Of a DNA stretch of 64,000 nucleotides, positions 11,601 through 21,298 are shown piece after piece. The translations under genes and the position numbers were made by a program. The stretch comes from Anaeramoeba flamelloides (Eukaryota; Metamonada; Anaeramoebidae). Location of the stretch: assembly GCA_027625915.1 (NCBI GenBank), contig JANTQA010000030.1, positions 186,001 to 250,000 of the forward strand. The letters run 5' to 3'. The notes below the pieces were generated by a model. The model saw only the letters and a program-made list of their open reading frames with translations. It was not told the origin of the DNA and ran no database searches. Positions within the stretch are counted from its first letter, which is position 1. Each line of letters begins with the position of its first letter.

Positions 11601-14600
11601 AAAGTTACACAATAAGTCAGAAATCTCAAAACACAAAATTTAAAATCTGTGAGGATTTGGGAAATTCTCGAAGACAATGGAAAAAAGACCACAAAAAAAC
11701 ACAAAAATTTTGACTTCAATATAATAGTCAAACAGTTACCGATGAATTAATGAGAAAAATGAACATTAAAGAAATCTATGACAGTAGATAGAATATTTCT
11801 TGGCCAATATGACTCAACATACCATTAGAAAAAAGGAGTTCAAATCCAAATAATCCCCGAATCATGCACACGCAAAAATTCATTTGGATTAAAATAATTC
11901 AAATTTCTCATATTAATTATTTTTTACTTGTTCATTTTTTCTTCTTTTTTTTCTCTTCTCTCTCTTTTTTTATTTTCTTTTTTTTTAGACTTTTTATTTT
12001 TCTTTTTAGAAAACTAAATTGGGTTTAAAACCCTTCTAATGACTGTGTCTATTTTAGATACTCTTTGAATTAGGAGACACAAATTTAACCACTTCAAAAT
12101 TCTCTCTTTACCAGACCAAGTGTCAAACACTTAGTTCTTAACAATAAATCCGAAAAAATATAATAAATTGATTTTTTTTTGCATATTTTTGATTTTGGAT
12201 ATGTACAAATTTTTGGAATGGGGTTTATTATCCTATTTCTAAAAATTGCAACAAATTCGACAATCAATTAAGAAGAGTACCTCGGACTAAAGTAATTTTT
12301 GAAAAAAAGTTTTTAATTTAGTTCATGGAATAGTTGTAGTTGTACTTCTATTTTGTTTGGTTCCTACCTTTTGGGATACTTTAAAAAAAAGATTTTTTTC
12401 ACACTTTTTTTAGAATTGTTTTAGAATTTCACACGCAATTTTAAAATATTACTTTTATTTGCTCTTTTTTTCATTGGGTTTAAAATAAAGTAAATTGGAT
12501 ATTTAAAAAAAAAATTTAATTAAATTTAAAGTAAAAAAAGTTTTTAAATGATTTCTTATAATTAAAAAAATAATAATAATAATAATACCTTTTGCACCTC
12601 TCATCATTTCATCAGTAACAACTATTCCAATATTTGCAAGGATTTGTAAAGGTATAATAATCATAAATAAGTTTTTGTGTTTTTCATTTAAAGTGTTCTT
12701 CATAAATGACCAGCCAGTTCCTAATAATAAAATCACCATAAATAAGAGAATACCTTTAAATCTATTATTTATGGAATAAGAATAAAAGAGGTGTTTTATA
12801 AATTAAAAAATTCTTTAATGGTTAATAATGTATTAGTTTGATGGTTTTTTTTATTTACTTTCAATTAAAGCTAAACTTTTTGAAATATGGGATTTGATGA
12901 GGAATATCTATAAAGATAAATTAAGTTTAAAAAAAAAATATTTATTCAATTCCGAGAAATTTAAAAATATATAAATTTGAAAATAATAGCCCTTTCAAAA
13001 AAGAATTGTTAATAGGGGGGGGGAAAAAAAAACAACAAAAAAAAAAGCCAATAAATTTAAATATTGCAAGTTTTAATGTTTGAAGTTTAAATAATTCAAA
13101 TAAAATATTTTTTTTAGAAAGCATTTTAGAATTTCACGGGGTAGATATTTGCTTAATTCAAGAATCAAAAATATCACAAAAAACATTTTTAATAAATTAT
13201 AATTCAATAATTAAAAAAAATCACCGAAAAATCAACAACAAGGGGGGTCTAATGATTATTTAAAAAAAAAAAATTAGTGATTTTATTAGAGAAATATTAA
13301 TACCATATAGGGAATGTATGTGTATTCATTTATGATAATTCATTATTATTAATGTTTATAGAAGAAATAAAAACTTATTAGAATTTAAAAACTTAATATA
13401 AACTTTTGTACTCAATACCAATTCCATGATGTGGTAATTGGTGGAGATTTTAAAATAAATAAAAACGAATTACCAAAAATCATTAATCAAAAATTTTCAA
13501 TCATAGAGAATAATAAACCAACCCCTTAAAATAACAATATTAATTTTTTATTGACAAATAATAAAATCCAATGACCAAAAAAATCAATAAGTATATATAA
13601 CAAATTAAGTGGACATAATGCAATAAAAAATAAAATTTTTATCATTTCAAAAGTGGGAAATTAAAAAAAATTATATCATTAATATTCCTAACTTATTCCA
13701 GTGAAAATTTATCAAATTCTTTAATAATAAAATACTAAATAAAATGAATTTTAAATAATTTTAAAAAATTATTTTTACAGAAAAGAAAGAATACTATATA
13801 AAATAAGAAAGAAAATTAAGAATTATTTATTTTGATTAAAAACCTATTTATGGACATTAAATTAATTCCAAAAAATAACAAAAAAAATTAATCAACAAAA
13901 AATGGTATAAATTAATAAAACAAAATAATGTTGAATTTGAATATAACCAAAAATATTCGAAATTAATAAATAAAATAAGACAATCTTTAATAAAAATTAT
14001 TTTAAATAGTAAAAATTTAGAGAACACTTATTTCGATTACTGTGAAGAAATTAGCAGAAAACCTGAAATAAAAATAATAAAATTAATTAAAGAGTATTAT
14101 TTAAAAAAAATGATGATTTAAAAACAATGGATGTAAAAGCCTTTTTTTCTTTAGACAATATTTATGATTTAATAAAATATCAAAAAAAAAAAATACAGTT
14201 TAATATTTTGATAAAATATAATTTTATAAAATTGGTACCAAAAAAAAAAGAATGAAAAAGAATATCTAATGTTCTTTTTAAAAAATGTTCAAAGAATATT
14301 TTTACATTGGATTGAAAATCCAAATGAAGAAATAATTAAATTTATTAAAGAAAGAAATATTTTATTTATTACACAAACCTGTGGGTGAAGGAATTCCTTT
14401 AAATTATAGACCAATCCCAATTAATAATACTTTAGAGAAATTCTTTTTAAAACTTATCTATAAATGAATTGAAGATTCTTGAAATTTAGTCTCAGATTTC
14501 AATTTGAGATCAAATTTTTTCCAAAAAAAAAATATTCCATCTTTTAATAAATTTTATTATTTGATTTTTAAAAATATACACATCCAGCTTCAAATTAAAA

Positions 14601-16734
14601 AAAGTTAAATTTTATCTCTATAGTTCAATGGGGAAAAGATTAATTTTGTGCGATGAAATTTTCATTTTCAATTGGTTTTTTGTAGATCTTTGGGTTTTTT
14701 CAACTAATAATTATTCAATGTAGCCGTTCCAGCCTTTTCATGAAAATTTATTAGACATAGAAATTGATTTTCAAAGATAAAATTCTATTATGAGTAGAAA
14801 GTCGTAAATTGGTTAAAACGGGTTATGATAAACTGTAAATTTTATAATAAGAGAGCAAAAAAAATATGTTATCCAATTTTTTGGTTTTTGATATTAATAA
14901 GCAAATTCATAAAAAAATTGCCATTGATGTGGATCTTCAATTTTCATAAATGACAAAATCACAGTTTTAAACAATTTAAAAGCAATGATTCAAAAATACT
15001 TTCAAGTTTCTGTGTTTTCTCTGATTTCTGTGATTTTTGTGATTTCTTTTCTTTTGAAATTCAATTTTTGTCTTTATTTAATGTAATTTTCCAATTAATA
15101 AATGAACAATTTTTAGTTCATTTCCCAAATGTTTTTCGAATTTATTCGTTAAAAAAAAACAAGATCTTCACAAAGTTTATTAGAAATGATATTTTTTGAA
15201 ATTTAATTTAGCTTACTGTTTGAACTTAGAGATGAAACTATTTATCAGATAATTTGATTTTAACAGTATCACTAAAAATTTTCTATTATGATGTCACAGA
15301 AATTGAAAATTTAATCCTCTGATAAGATAGAAATTGAATTATCTATTTAATAAAATACAATTTTAAAAAAGACAATTAAAACAAAACATCTTATAATATT
15401 TCACGGTAGAGTTGGAACAGCTGTAATAATTCAATAATTGTTGAGGAATTGAAATAAAAATTTTCATTTCTTCATTGGAAAATGGGGTAGAATACAACCA
15501 ATTAAGAAATGCGAATTTAGGTTGTTGCTCAAGGTTTCAAGTGTTTTAGTGTTAATTTGGATAATGTTTATTCGTTTCTGTGATTTTTGGAATCCCAAAT
15601 GAGACATGTGTCCTAAAAATGGAACTACTGAATGATGTTGATTGTTTTAAAGATCCTTTTAAAAACTTTTTTAAAATGTAAACAACAAAAACTGAACAAA
15701 ATTTGAAACAAAAAAAAAAAGGAAAGCAACAAAGCTGAAGCAAAAAATCTTACAGATGAAATATATAATAAGGGATATTTGCACCTCTGGGATCACCTCT
15801 TGTGCTTAAGTAATGATACTCTATCGATCTACACATGATTGACAAAGTTTTGGAAATCAAAAGAACAGCCATCAAATAATGAATTTTTAAAACCTTTTTT
15901 GTGCCATTGCCTTTTCTTTTCATTACAACGATCCAAGTCAGCAATAAACAAAAGTACATTAAAAAAAAGAAAAGGTATAATTTTGGAAGAGGAATTTCTC
16001 CAGCAGAAAGATAAGTGTCAAGGTTTTTCATTGTCACGTGAATTTCAAAATTTGTTTGTGTTGATTTAGAATCGCATTGGCTATAATAGAGAAAATATTT
16101 CCCCTCCTTGGTAATTTTTTGGCGATAAGTAAAGCCTTTTTTCCAATTGGAAGCTGTGTTTCGTATGATATGTAACCCTGGCTGATCTTGTTCTTCTTTA
16201 ATCAAGCAATCAAATATGTCTGTATCAAGATTAATTTCACCTTGGGACTCAAGAAGAAATAATTGATCGGTTAATTCATTTTTTTTGGTTTCAGATTGTG
16301 GAGTAACCTGATATGGTTTGGTGTTTGGGTTTGTTATTTTTGTTTTGTTTTGTTTTGTTTTGTGTTTTTAATTAATTGTTTTTTTGTTCGTTATTTGCAA
16401 AAAAAATAGCAAAGAATTTTAGAGATTTTAGCACCCATTAATTAAATTTGACTTGTTTTTCAAATTTTGTTCTTAAATTTTGTTAGTGCGAGTTCTTTTA
16501 AAATAAATTAACTTAAGATTGATTCAAAAAACAAAAAAGTAAAATTTTTGTAATAATTACCGTAAGTGTGTTAACTTTCATTTCAAATGATCCGCCTTTT
16601 AAAAACCCAAACGTTTCAACCAAAAAACTCGAACGATCATCATTTTCAATTGTAAGTTCTTGTTTACGACACGATCCTTGAGAAACGGTTATTAAAAATA
16701 AAACCAAAAAGGTAATTTGGATTTGTGGTTTCAT
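8650..16734 (-). CDS. GPR107/GPR108-family seven-transmembrane protein (4 exons)
   Basis: Exons on the minus strand are 16734-16561, 16307-15754, 12761-12589 and 9212-8650. They join in frame (phases 0, 2, 1) across GT-AG introns to give 487 residues. Residues 1 to about 20 form a signal peptide (hydrophobic core ITFLVLFLIT). A luminal domain follows to about 165, then the family hallmark YLSAGEIPLPKLY and seven membrane segments. Conserved blocks include KIHYLMA, the IEYHY motif, GTGWSFMK, IPLQILANI and GYRFRP. The cytoplasmic tail is short and acidic (DDDDDDDK). Known family members act in Golgi and endosomal trafficking, and that role is inferred here. Introns 2 (3.0 kb) and 3 (3.4 kb) are unusually large; they hold a LINE remnant, an R2 copy and a hairpin-module cluster. 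The luminal domain is shorter than in animal GPR107. Confidence 0.93.
10612..10815 (+). repeat. Hairpin-module repeat cluster C1 (in GPR107-like intron 3)
   Basis: The cluster opens with CTGTAGAGTGCCTAGGTTTTCC. It continues with a module ending CTCTATTCTTTTGAATTCTGG, then CCTAACGG, then a module of AAATAAAAAGAAAATTTT type followed by a partly matching reverse arm. It shares these words and their order with the clusters at 17.2, 19.1, 19.4, 19.7, 52.1 and 61.1 kb. Confidence 0.7.
12004..12152 (-). repeat. R2 interspersed repeat, copy 2
   Basis: This is the reverse complement of the repeat at 19-172. It starts TTAGAAAACTAAATTGGG and ends CTTAACAATAAATCC. It lies in the GPR107-like intron 3. 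Just beyond it, 12172-12235 matches a stretch at 39435-39515 (shared AATTTTTGGAATGGGGTTTA). Confidence 0.65.
13055..14580 (+). mobile_element. Degraded LINE: endonuclease and start of reverse transcriptase
   Basis: Translation of the plus strand, with several frame breaks, gives pieces of an APE-type endonuclease: NIASFNV, then VDICLIQESK (as in DILLLQET), then VVIGGDF and LSGHNAI. These are followed near 14370-14580 by an early reverse-transcriptase block (PLNYRPIPINNTLEKFF). The order endonuclease then RT is that of APE-type non-LTR retrotransposons. The 3' half, including the catalytic FADD block, is missing. The remnant lies antisense in intron 2 of the GPR107-like gene. The complementary 3' half of a similar element is at 23502-24775. 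Confidence 0.75.
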
Positions 16735-16909
16735 TTATTTTGAAAAAAAAAAAGTAACAATTAAATTGTTTTGAAATTTTACAAAAAATGAAATTGAAGA
16801 TTATTCTCAGAAAATATTATCTGTCAGCGTTGGTCTTTTTTCTAATCCTTCTGCTCAATTCACGTAAAATTCTCTTTTGTTGTGTTAGATCTTTTGGGAA
16901 AAATGGGGT

Positions 16910-17150
16910 CTAGTATTGAAAAAAATACCAGTTACAAAAATAAATACTTGAAAAGATTTTTAACTGGTAATATTAGATAAAATTGTTGTGTAATTGAACA
17001 GTATTTTCTTTTATTAAAGAATCAAACTTTGCAAAATTATAAATTACCACATATTAGGATGACGATTACTTAAATTACATTATTTCAAAAGACCCTTCAA
17101 ACAATCAAAAAACAAGAATAAAAATTATCATTTTCTAAATTCATAGTAAA
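16910..17150 (+). repeat. Partial diverged copy of the 37187-37667 element
   Basis: From GAAAAAAATACC onward this matches the left part of the element at 37187. Shared pieces are AAGATTTTTAA, AATATTAG, TTGTGTAATT, then TTAGGATGACGATT against TTAGAATGATGATT, and AATCAAAAAACAAGAA with AAAATTATCATTTTC. The right terminal repeat is not found. Confidence 0.55.
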
Positions 17151-17244
17151 CCTCTAAAAAAACTCTGTTTTTTGTTATTTATTTATTTTTTAACGGATGG
17201 GTTGTTAATTCCTCTTGTTTGACATTATTTTTTTTCTTGAATTA

Positions 17245-17605
17245 AAAAAAAACCGCCGTTAGCTTTTCCAGAATTTAAAAGAATGGTATAAAATTATTGA
17301 TTTTTCTCTATTCTTTTAAATTCTGGTAAAGCGCCGTTAGGTTTTCTTAGGTTTTCTGTTTATTTATGAAGTGTTCTATATTTTTTTCAGGTTTTCTTTT
17401 TTATTTGTAAAGTGTTCTAGGTTTTTTTGAGTTTTCTATTTATTTGGAAAATCAATAGATTTTCGTTAGGTTTTTTGAGTTTTCGATTTATTTGGAAAAT
17501 CAATAGATTTTCCCAATAAAATAGAAAACCTCAAAAAAACCTAGAACACTTTATAAATAAAACAGAAAACCTCAAGAAAATCTAGGCACTTGACGGCCCT
17601 TGAAA
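17245..17605. repeat. Hairpin-module repeat cluster C2
   Basis: Two hairpins stand in series. The first pairs CCAGAATTTAAAAGAAT with ATTCTTTTAAATTCTGG and is flanked by CCGCCGTTAG words on both sides. The second is a long palindrome of GGTTTTCTnTTTATTT, AAGTGTTCTAGG and TTTTTTTGAG words, turning at AATCAATAGATTTTCCC into their reverse complements. It ends AGGCACTTGACGGC. Confidence 0.75.
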
Positions 17606-18709
17606 TCACTCACCGAATTTCTAAATTTTTATTTAGAAATTTTAATAAAGACTTAAAAATACGTCAATTACCCACTAGTGATAATAAATATATATTTTCC
17701 TTTTTTATAATAATATTAAAAATATTATTTTTTTTTTTTATTATTATTAATTAAGGACTATCTAAAAAAAGGCCATTTTGGGGGTAACGTGGGTTAAAGC
17801 ATCACAGTTTTAGACTCTTTATCTTTTTCAATTAACGAGAAACCTAAAATGCAAAATTTTCCAGAATTTTTTTACAATTTTTCAAAGGCAAAAACATTTT
17901 TTGAATGTTCAAATTCTTTTGTCATTTTTTCATCGCATCTAATTTTTAGCAACCCCAAAAAAATGAAAAAGAAATTGTTTTTTCTTTTCAAAGCCAAATT
18001 GACGATATTTGATTTCATCGTTTCCAACAAAAAGGTGTTTTTTTTGTCGAAAAGAACACAGAAAAAATTTTTTTACAAATAAGATCAAAAAAATTCTAAA
18101 AAAAAAACAAAAAGAAAATAAGTAAAAAAAAAAAAAAAAAGTTTATTTATAAAAAAAAGGAAAAGAACCCCCTTAAGATTTTTTAACTATATTAGAGAAT
18201 AGTATTTGGGTGAAAACCAAGTATTTTTTGTAATTTTAATAATAAATGTACACTTCCATCCTTAGAATATTGGAAGTTCGGTTTTTTGCAGGTATGTGCA
18301 AGTCATTAGTGGAATATAATGTAGAGACTTGTGAGTTTTTTCTGGACTTTTTTTTGTTGTGGATCATTTGATTGTTTTTTTTTGTAATTTTTTGGGAATT
18401 TTGGGTTGCAGTTTTGAAAACTTTCTAACACAGCATTCTGCTGCAGTTCTTTGAAATTGTTTGTTGGCTATTGGTTTGGGGATTTAGTTTAGTGTCTTGA
18501 ATATTTCTTTTATCGAATAAAAAGAAAATAAAAATAAGAAAAGATGAAAAAAATAAAAAAATAAAAAAAATCCTCTTCGCAAATGAGAAAAACAAATAAT
18601 GAAAATGAATGAAAAATAAAAAACAAATCACTTCTAACTTTTCCCCTTTTCATTTTAAATTTTTTTTAAAATGACAAAGAAAAAATTTCATTTCGATAAA
18701 TTTAATGTA

Positions 18710-18805
18710 CACAACCTAACCATGATCGTTCTAATTGAAGTATTGTCTTACAATCGATTTTTAGCTCTGAAAAATGAAAGTTAGAACGATCATGGTTGGG
18801 TTGTG
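18710..18805. repeat. Isolated 25-bp inverted repeat with short spacer
   Basis: The left arm CACAACCTAACCATGATCGT (plus TCTAA) pairs with the right arm starting TTAGAACGATCATGG and ending TTGTG. There is one mismatch in 25 and a spacer of about 46 bases. It is far more GC-balanced than its surroundings. It could be a short element with terminal repeats or a hairpin. Confidence 0.6.
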
Positions 18806-19094
18806 GTTTTCAGTAATATGTTTGCTAATAAGAAACTGATCTATCTAAATTACCAATTCCTAAATTTTTGAAATTAGATCTTTCTTCTGGTTACCAAGAA
18901 ATAAAGAACACATTTCGCTCGTGTTTTAATCCATATGAAGTCAATAGTGGTCTTTTTTTAGATAATCCTTAAAGGAGGAGTTTTTAATTCCTCTTATTTG
19001 CCCGAATTCCTAAAATATTATTATTTTTGAATGCATGAGATATATTAATAAGTTTTTAATTCAGATATCCTAATTTTATGATTATTTTCATAGG

Positions 19095-19275
19095 CTGGGC
19101 AGTCTTAAGGTTTTCCATAATTCAAAAGAATAGAGAAAAATGAAAGATTTTACTCTATCTTTTAAAATTCTGGAAAACCGCCGTTAGCTTTTTTTTAATT
19201 TGAGAAATAGAAAGAAAATTTTTGAAATTTTCTTTTTATTTCTAAAATTAAAAAAAATCAAGACACTTGACGACA
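19095..19275. repeat. Hairpin-module repeat cluster C3
   Basis: The first hairpin pairs ATAATTCAAAAGAATAGAG with CTCTATCTTTTAAAATTCTGG, followed by CCGCCGTTAGC. The second pairs GAAATAGAAAGAAAATTT with AAATTTTCTTTTTATTTC, and TTTTTTTTAATTT with AAATTAAAAAAAA. It ends with CACTTGACGACAC. Confidence 0.75.
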
Positions 19276-19439
19276 CGATCACAGAGAAAATGATCCAAAT
19301 CTTCAATGATATCCAAATTTTTAATTTTTTGCATAAATTGAAAAATTTTGATTTATCATTGTTCACAACAATAATAATATCTGTTTAGATAATTTGTAAA
19401 ATTTCTGAGTTTTAAAATCGAAGGGAAGCCCTTCCATTT

Positions 19440-19690
19440 TAAATATCTTTTGTTGTTGGATTTTCTTGAGTTTTCTGTTTATTTATAAAATCGATGGATT
19501 TCTGTTAGGTTTTTTTGAGTTTTCTATTTATTTGGAAAATCAATATATTATCCTAATAAAATAGAAAACCTCAAAAAAACTTAGAATACTTCACAAATAA
19601 AATAGAAAACCTGAAAAAAACCTAGAACACTTAACAGATAAAACAGAAAACCTCAAGAAAACCTAGGCACTTGAATACACGACTGTTTGT
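19440..19690. repeat. Hairpin-module repeat cluster C4
   Basis: A palindrome of TTTCTTGAGTTTTCTGTTTATTT and TAGGTTTTTTTGAG words turns near AATATATTATCCTAATAAAA. It is followed by three successive reverse-complement units ending in AGAAAACCTCAA, AGAAAACCTGAA and AGAAAACCTCAAG, then CCTAGGCACTTG. The right side has one more unit than the left. Confidence 0.7.
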
Positions 19691-19736
19691 TAATATTATT
19701 TTTGATAGAAATCATAACTAAATGTTTTTGGGGGGT

Positions 19737-19875
19737 TTCGTAGAGTGCCTCAGAGGCCCACGTTTTCCAAAGTTCATTTATAATTAAGTAAAATCAAAGA
19801 TTTAACTCCTATTCTTTTTAATTTTGTAAAACCTAACTGTGGTTTTTTTTCATTTTTTGAAATGAGAAGAAAAAT
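19737..19875 (+). repeat. Hairpin-module repeat cluster C5 (diverged), close to the SAP gene start
   Basis: The start GTAGAGTGCCTCAG resembles the C1 opening. It is followed by GTTTTCCAAAG, GTAAAATCAAAGATTTAACTC and TGTAAAACCTAAC. The hairpin arms are decayed. It ends about 150 bases before the SAP-domain gene ATG. Confidence 0.55.
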
Positions 19876-20020
19876 AAAGAATATGTAATGTTTTTATGCC
19901 CACGATATTCAAAATCGAATTGTATAAATTACTCAATAATATCCAATAAATATAAAACAATTATCAACATTAGTTCAAAAGAGAAAAAATCATTTTTTTA
20001 AATTTATTTTCTTTTCAATA

Positions 20021-21298
20021 ATGATCAGGAATTTTCATAATTTAAAACGATCACAACTACAAAAATTATGTAAAAAGCATGGAATAAAAGCAAACCAAAA
20101 GAATCTTGAGATGATTTCATCTCTCGAAATATTATTTTACAAGCACACAGACTCACAACAAAACAAAGAAAATCACATTCTTCCTAAAATTAGTTCAATC
20201 ATCCCAAAGCAAACAACTGGAACAAACAACCAAAAGGAAATAAAAAAGGGTCATCGAGATATAACCACAGCACTTTTAACTGAAACAAAAAAGGGAAAAT
20301 TCAATCATTCTCAAGTATACGTTAAAAATGATCGTGGAAATAAAAAGGAAAAAACAAAAAAAAAAAAAAACCAAAAGCCACAAATCCAAAGCATCAAAGT
20401 TCTCAACACAAATCTAAAGGGTAAAAAAAATTATAATCGCTATAAAAATTCAAAAAGACACAAACAAACAAAAAGTAAAATTAATTTACAAAAATTAAAA
20501 ACCATCAAAAAAGAGACAAGCCATAAACCAAAAAATTTTATTAGAAATAGATTAAAGAAACTTGAAACAAAATTACTTTCAAGAAATCAAACAAAACCCA
20601 AAAATAAGTCAAAACCAAGAATTAGTCAAGGAGAAAAGCTAGATTCTATCAGAAAAAACACAAATAAAAAAAAAGGGTTTTCGACAGGAGTAAGAAAAAA
20701 AAGGGTAACAAAAATAAATAGGTTTTCAAGAAACAAAAAGTCAGTAACAACAAGCAAAAAAATTCCAAAAAATACAAACAATGACGATCTTTGCAAGAAA
20801 AGCAACTCTTTGGAACAAAAGAAAAAAAAAAAGAATCAGTCATTTTTCAGAAATCATAAAATTAGGAAACGAGCAAAGCATTATAGCTTAAGGATCCCAA
20901 CATTTAAAAGATCCACAAACTCTGATCAAATTAAATTCAAAAAATCAACCCAAGAAATGAACTTTTTTGATAACTTTGATTTAATAGATCAGGAAGAAAA
21001 ACAAATTCTTCAAGAATTAAATCATAGATCACATACGCGGAGAGAGAAAATAATGAAAAAGAGAGCAAACGAAAGAAAAAATATTATCAAAGAAAACAAA
21101 ATCCGAAAGATTTCAAAATCCATGAAAAAGTGGGATAAAACTAATCCCAAATATTTACCACACTTGTCACAAAAAAAGGCTTTGAAAAACATCACGAATA
21201 TCAAAAAGCAAGACAAAAGGAAAAGTTCAAGCTTGCCTTTAAATCATTCTATTAATTTATTTCCTGATAAAGAACCAGATGGCATACTTGCAAAGTAG
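20021..21298 (+). CDS. SAP-domain, KEN-box, NuSAP-like lysine-rich protein
   Basis: This is a single open frame of 425 residues from ATG 20021 to TAG. Residues about 6-40 form a SAP helix-extension-helix motif (LKRSQLQKLCKKHGIKANQK, then LEMISSLEILF). It resembles the N-terminus of NuSAP (LKYSDLQNLAKSLGLRAN as I recall it). A KEN box stands at residues 49-51 (QQNKENHI), the APC/C degradation signal that NuSAP also carries. The rest is extremely basic, mostly K, N, R, Q and S. It ends with a helical, coiled-coil-like stretch (about 325-385, EEKQILQELNHRS then RREKIMKKRANERKN). SAP domains bind AT-rich DNA, so a nuclear, chromosome- or spindle-associated role is likely. NuSAP orthology is inference. 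Other SAP-domain nuclear proteins remain possible. No intron is needed to explain the frame. Confidence 0.72.
   Translation: MIRNFHNLKRSQLQKLCKKHGIKANQKNLEMISSLEILFYKHTDSQQNKENHILPKISSIIPKQTTGTNNQKEIKKGHRDITTALLTETKKGKFNHSQVYVKNDRGNKKEKTKKKKNQKPQIQSIKVLNTNLKGKKNYNRYKNSKRHKQTKSKINLQKLKTIKKETSHKPKNFIRNRLKKLETKLLSRNQTKPKNKSKPRISQGEKLDSIRKNTNKKKGFSTGVRKKRVTKINRFSRNKKSVTTSKKIPKNTNNDDLCKKSNSLEQKKKKKNQSFFRNHKIRKRAKHYSLRIPTFKRSTNSDQIKFKKSTQEMNFFDNFDLIDQEEKQILQELNHRSHTRREKIMKKRANERKNIIKENKIRKISKSMKKWDKTNPKYLPHLSQKKALKNITNIKKQDKRKSSSLPLNHSINLFPDKEPDGILAK

Larger units (their letters stand above)
16735..20020. other. Intergenic region rich in hairpin repeats, upstream of the SAP-domain gene
   Basis: This is divergent intergenic DNA between the GPR107-like gene (-) and the SAP-domain gene (+). 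It contains a partial copy of the 37.2-kb element (about 16910-17150), hairpin clusters C2 to C5 and a perfect inverted pair at 18710-18805. No credible coding exon is seen. The promoters of both genes must lie within this repeat-dense DNA. Confidence 0.6.

Noticed and set aside
11825-11850. GTTCAAATCC, a tRNA T-loop-like match
   Set aside because: No acceptor stem, D-arm or anticodon arm can be placed around it.
17330-17420. Telomere-like TTAGG words (TTAGGTTTTC repeats)
   Set aside because: They are part of hairpin modules with matching reverse arms and are not a one-direction array; the window is internal.
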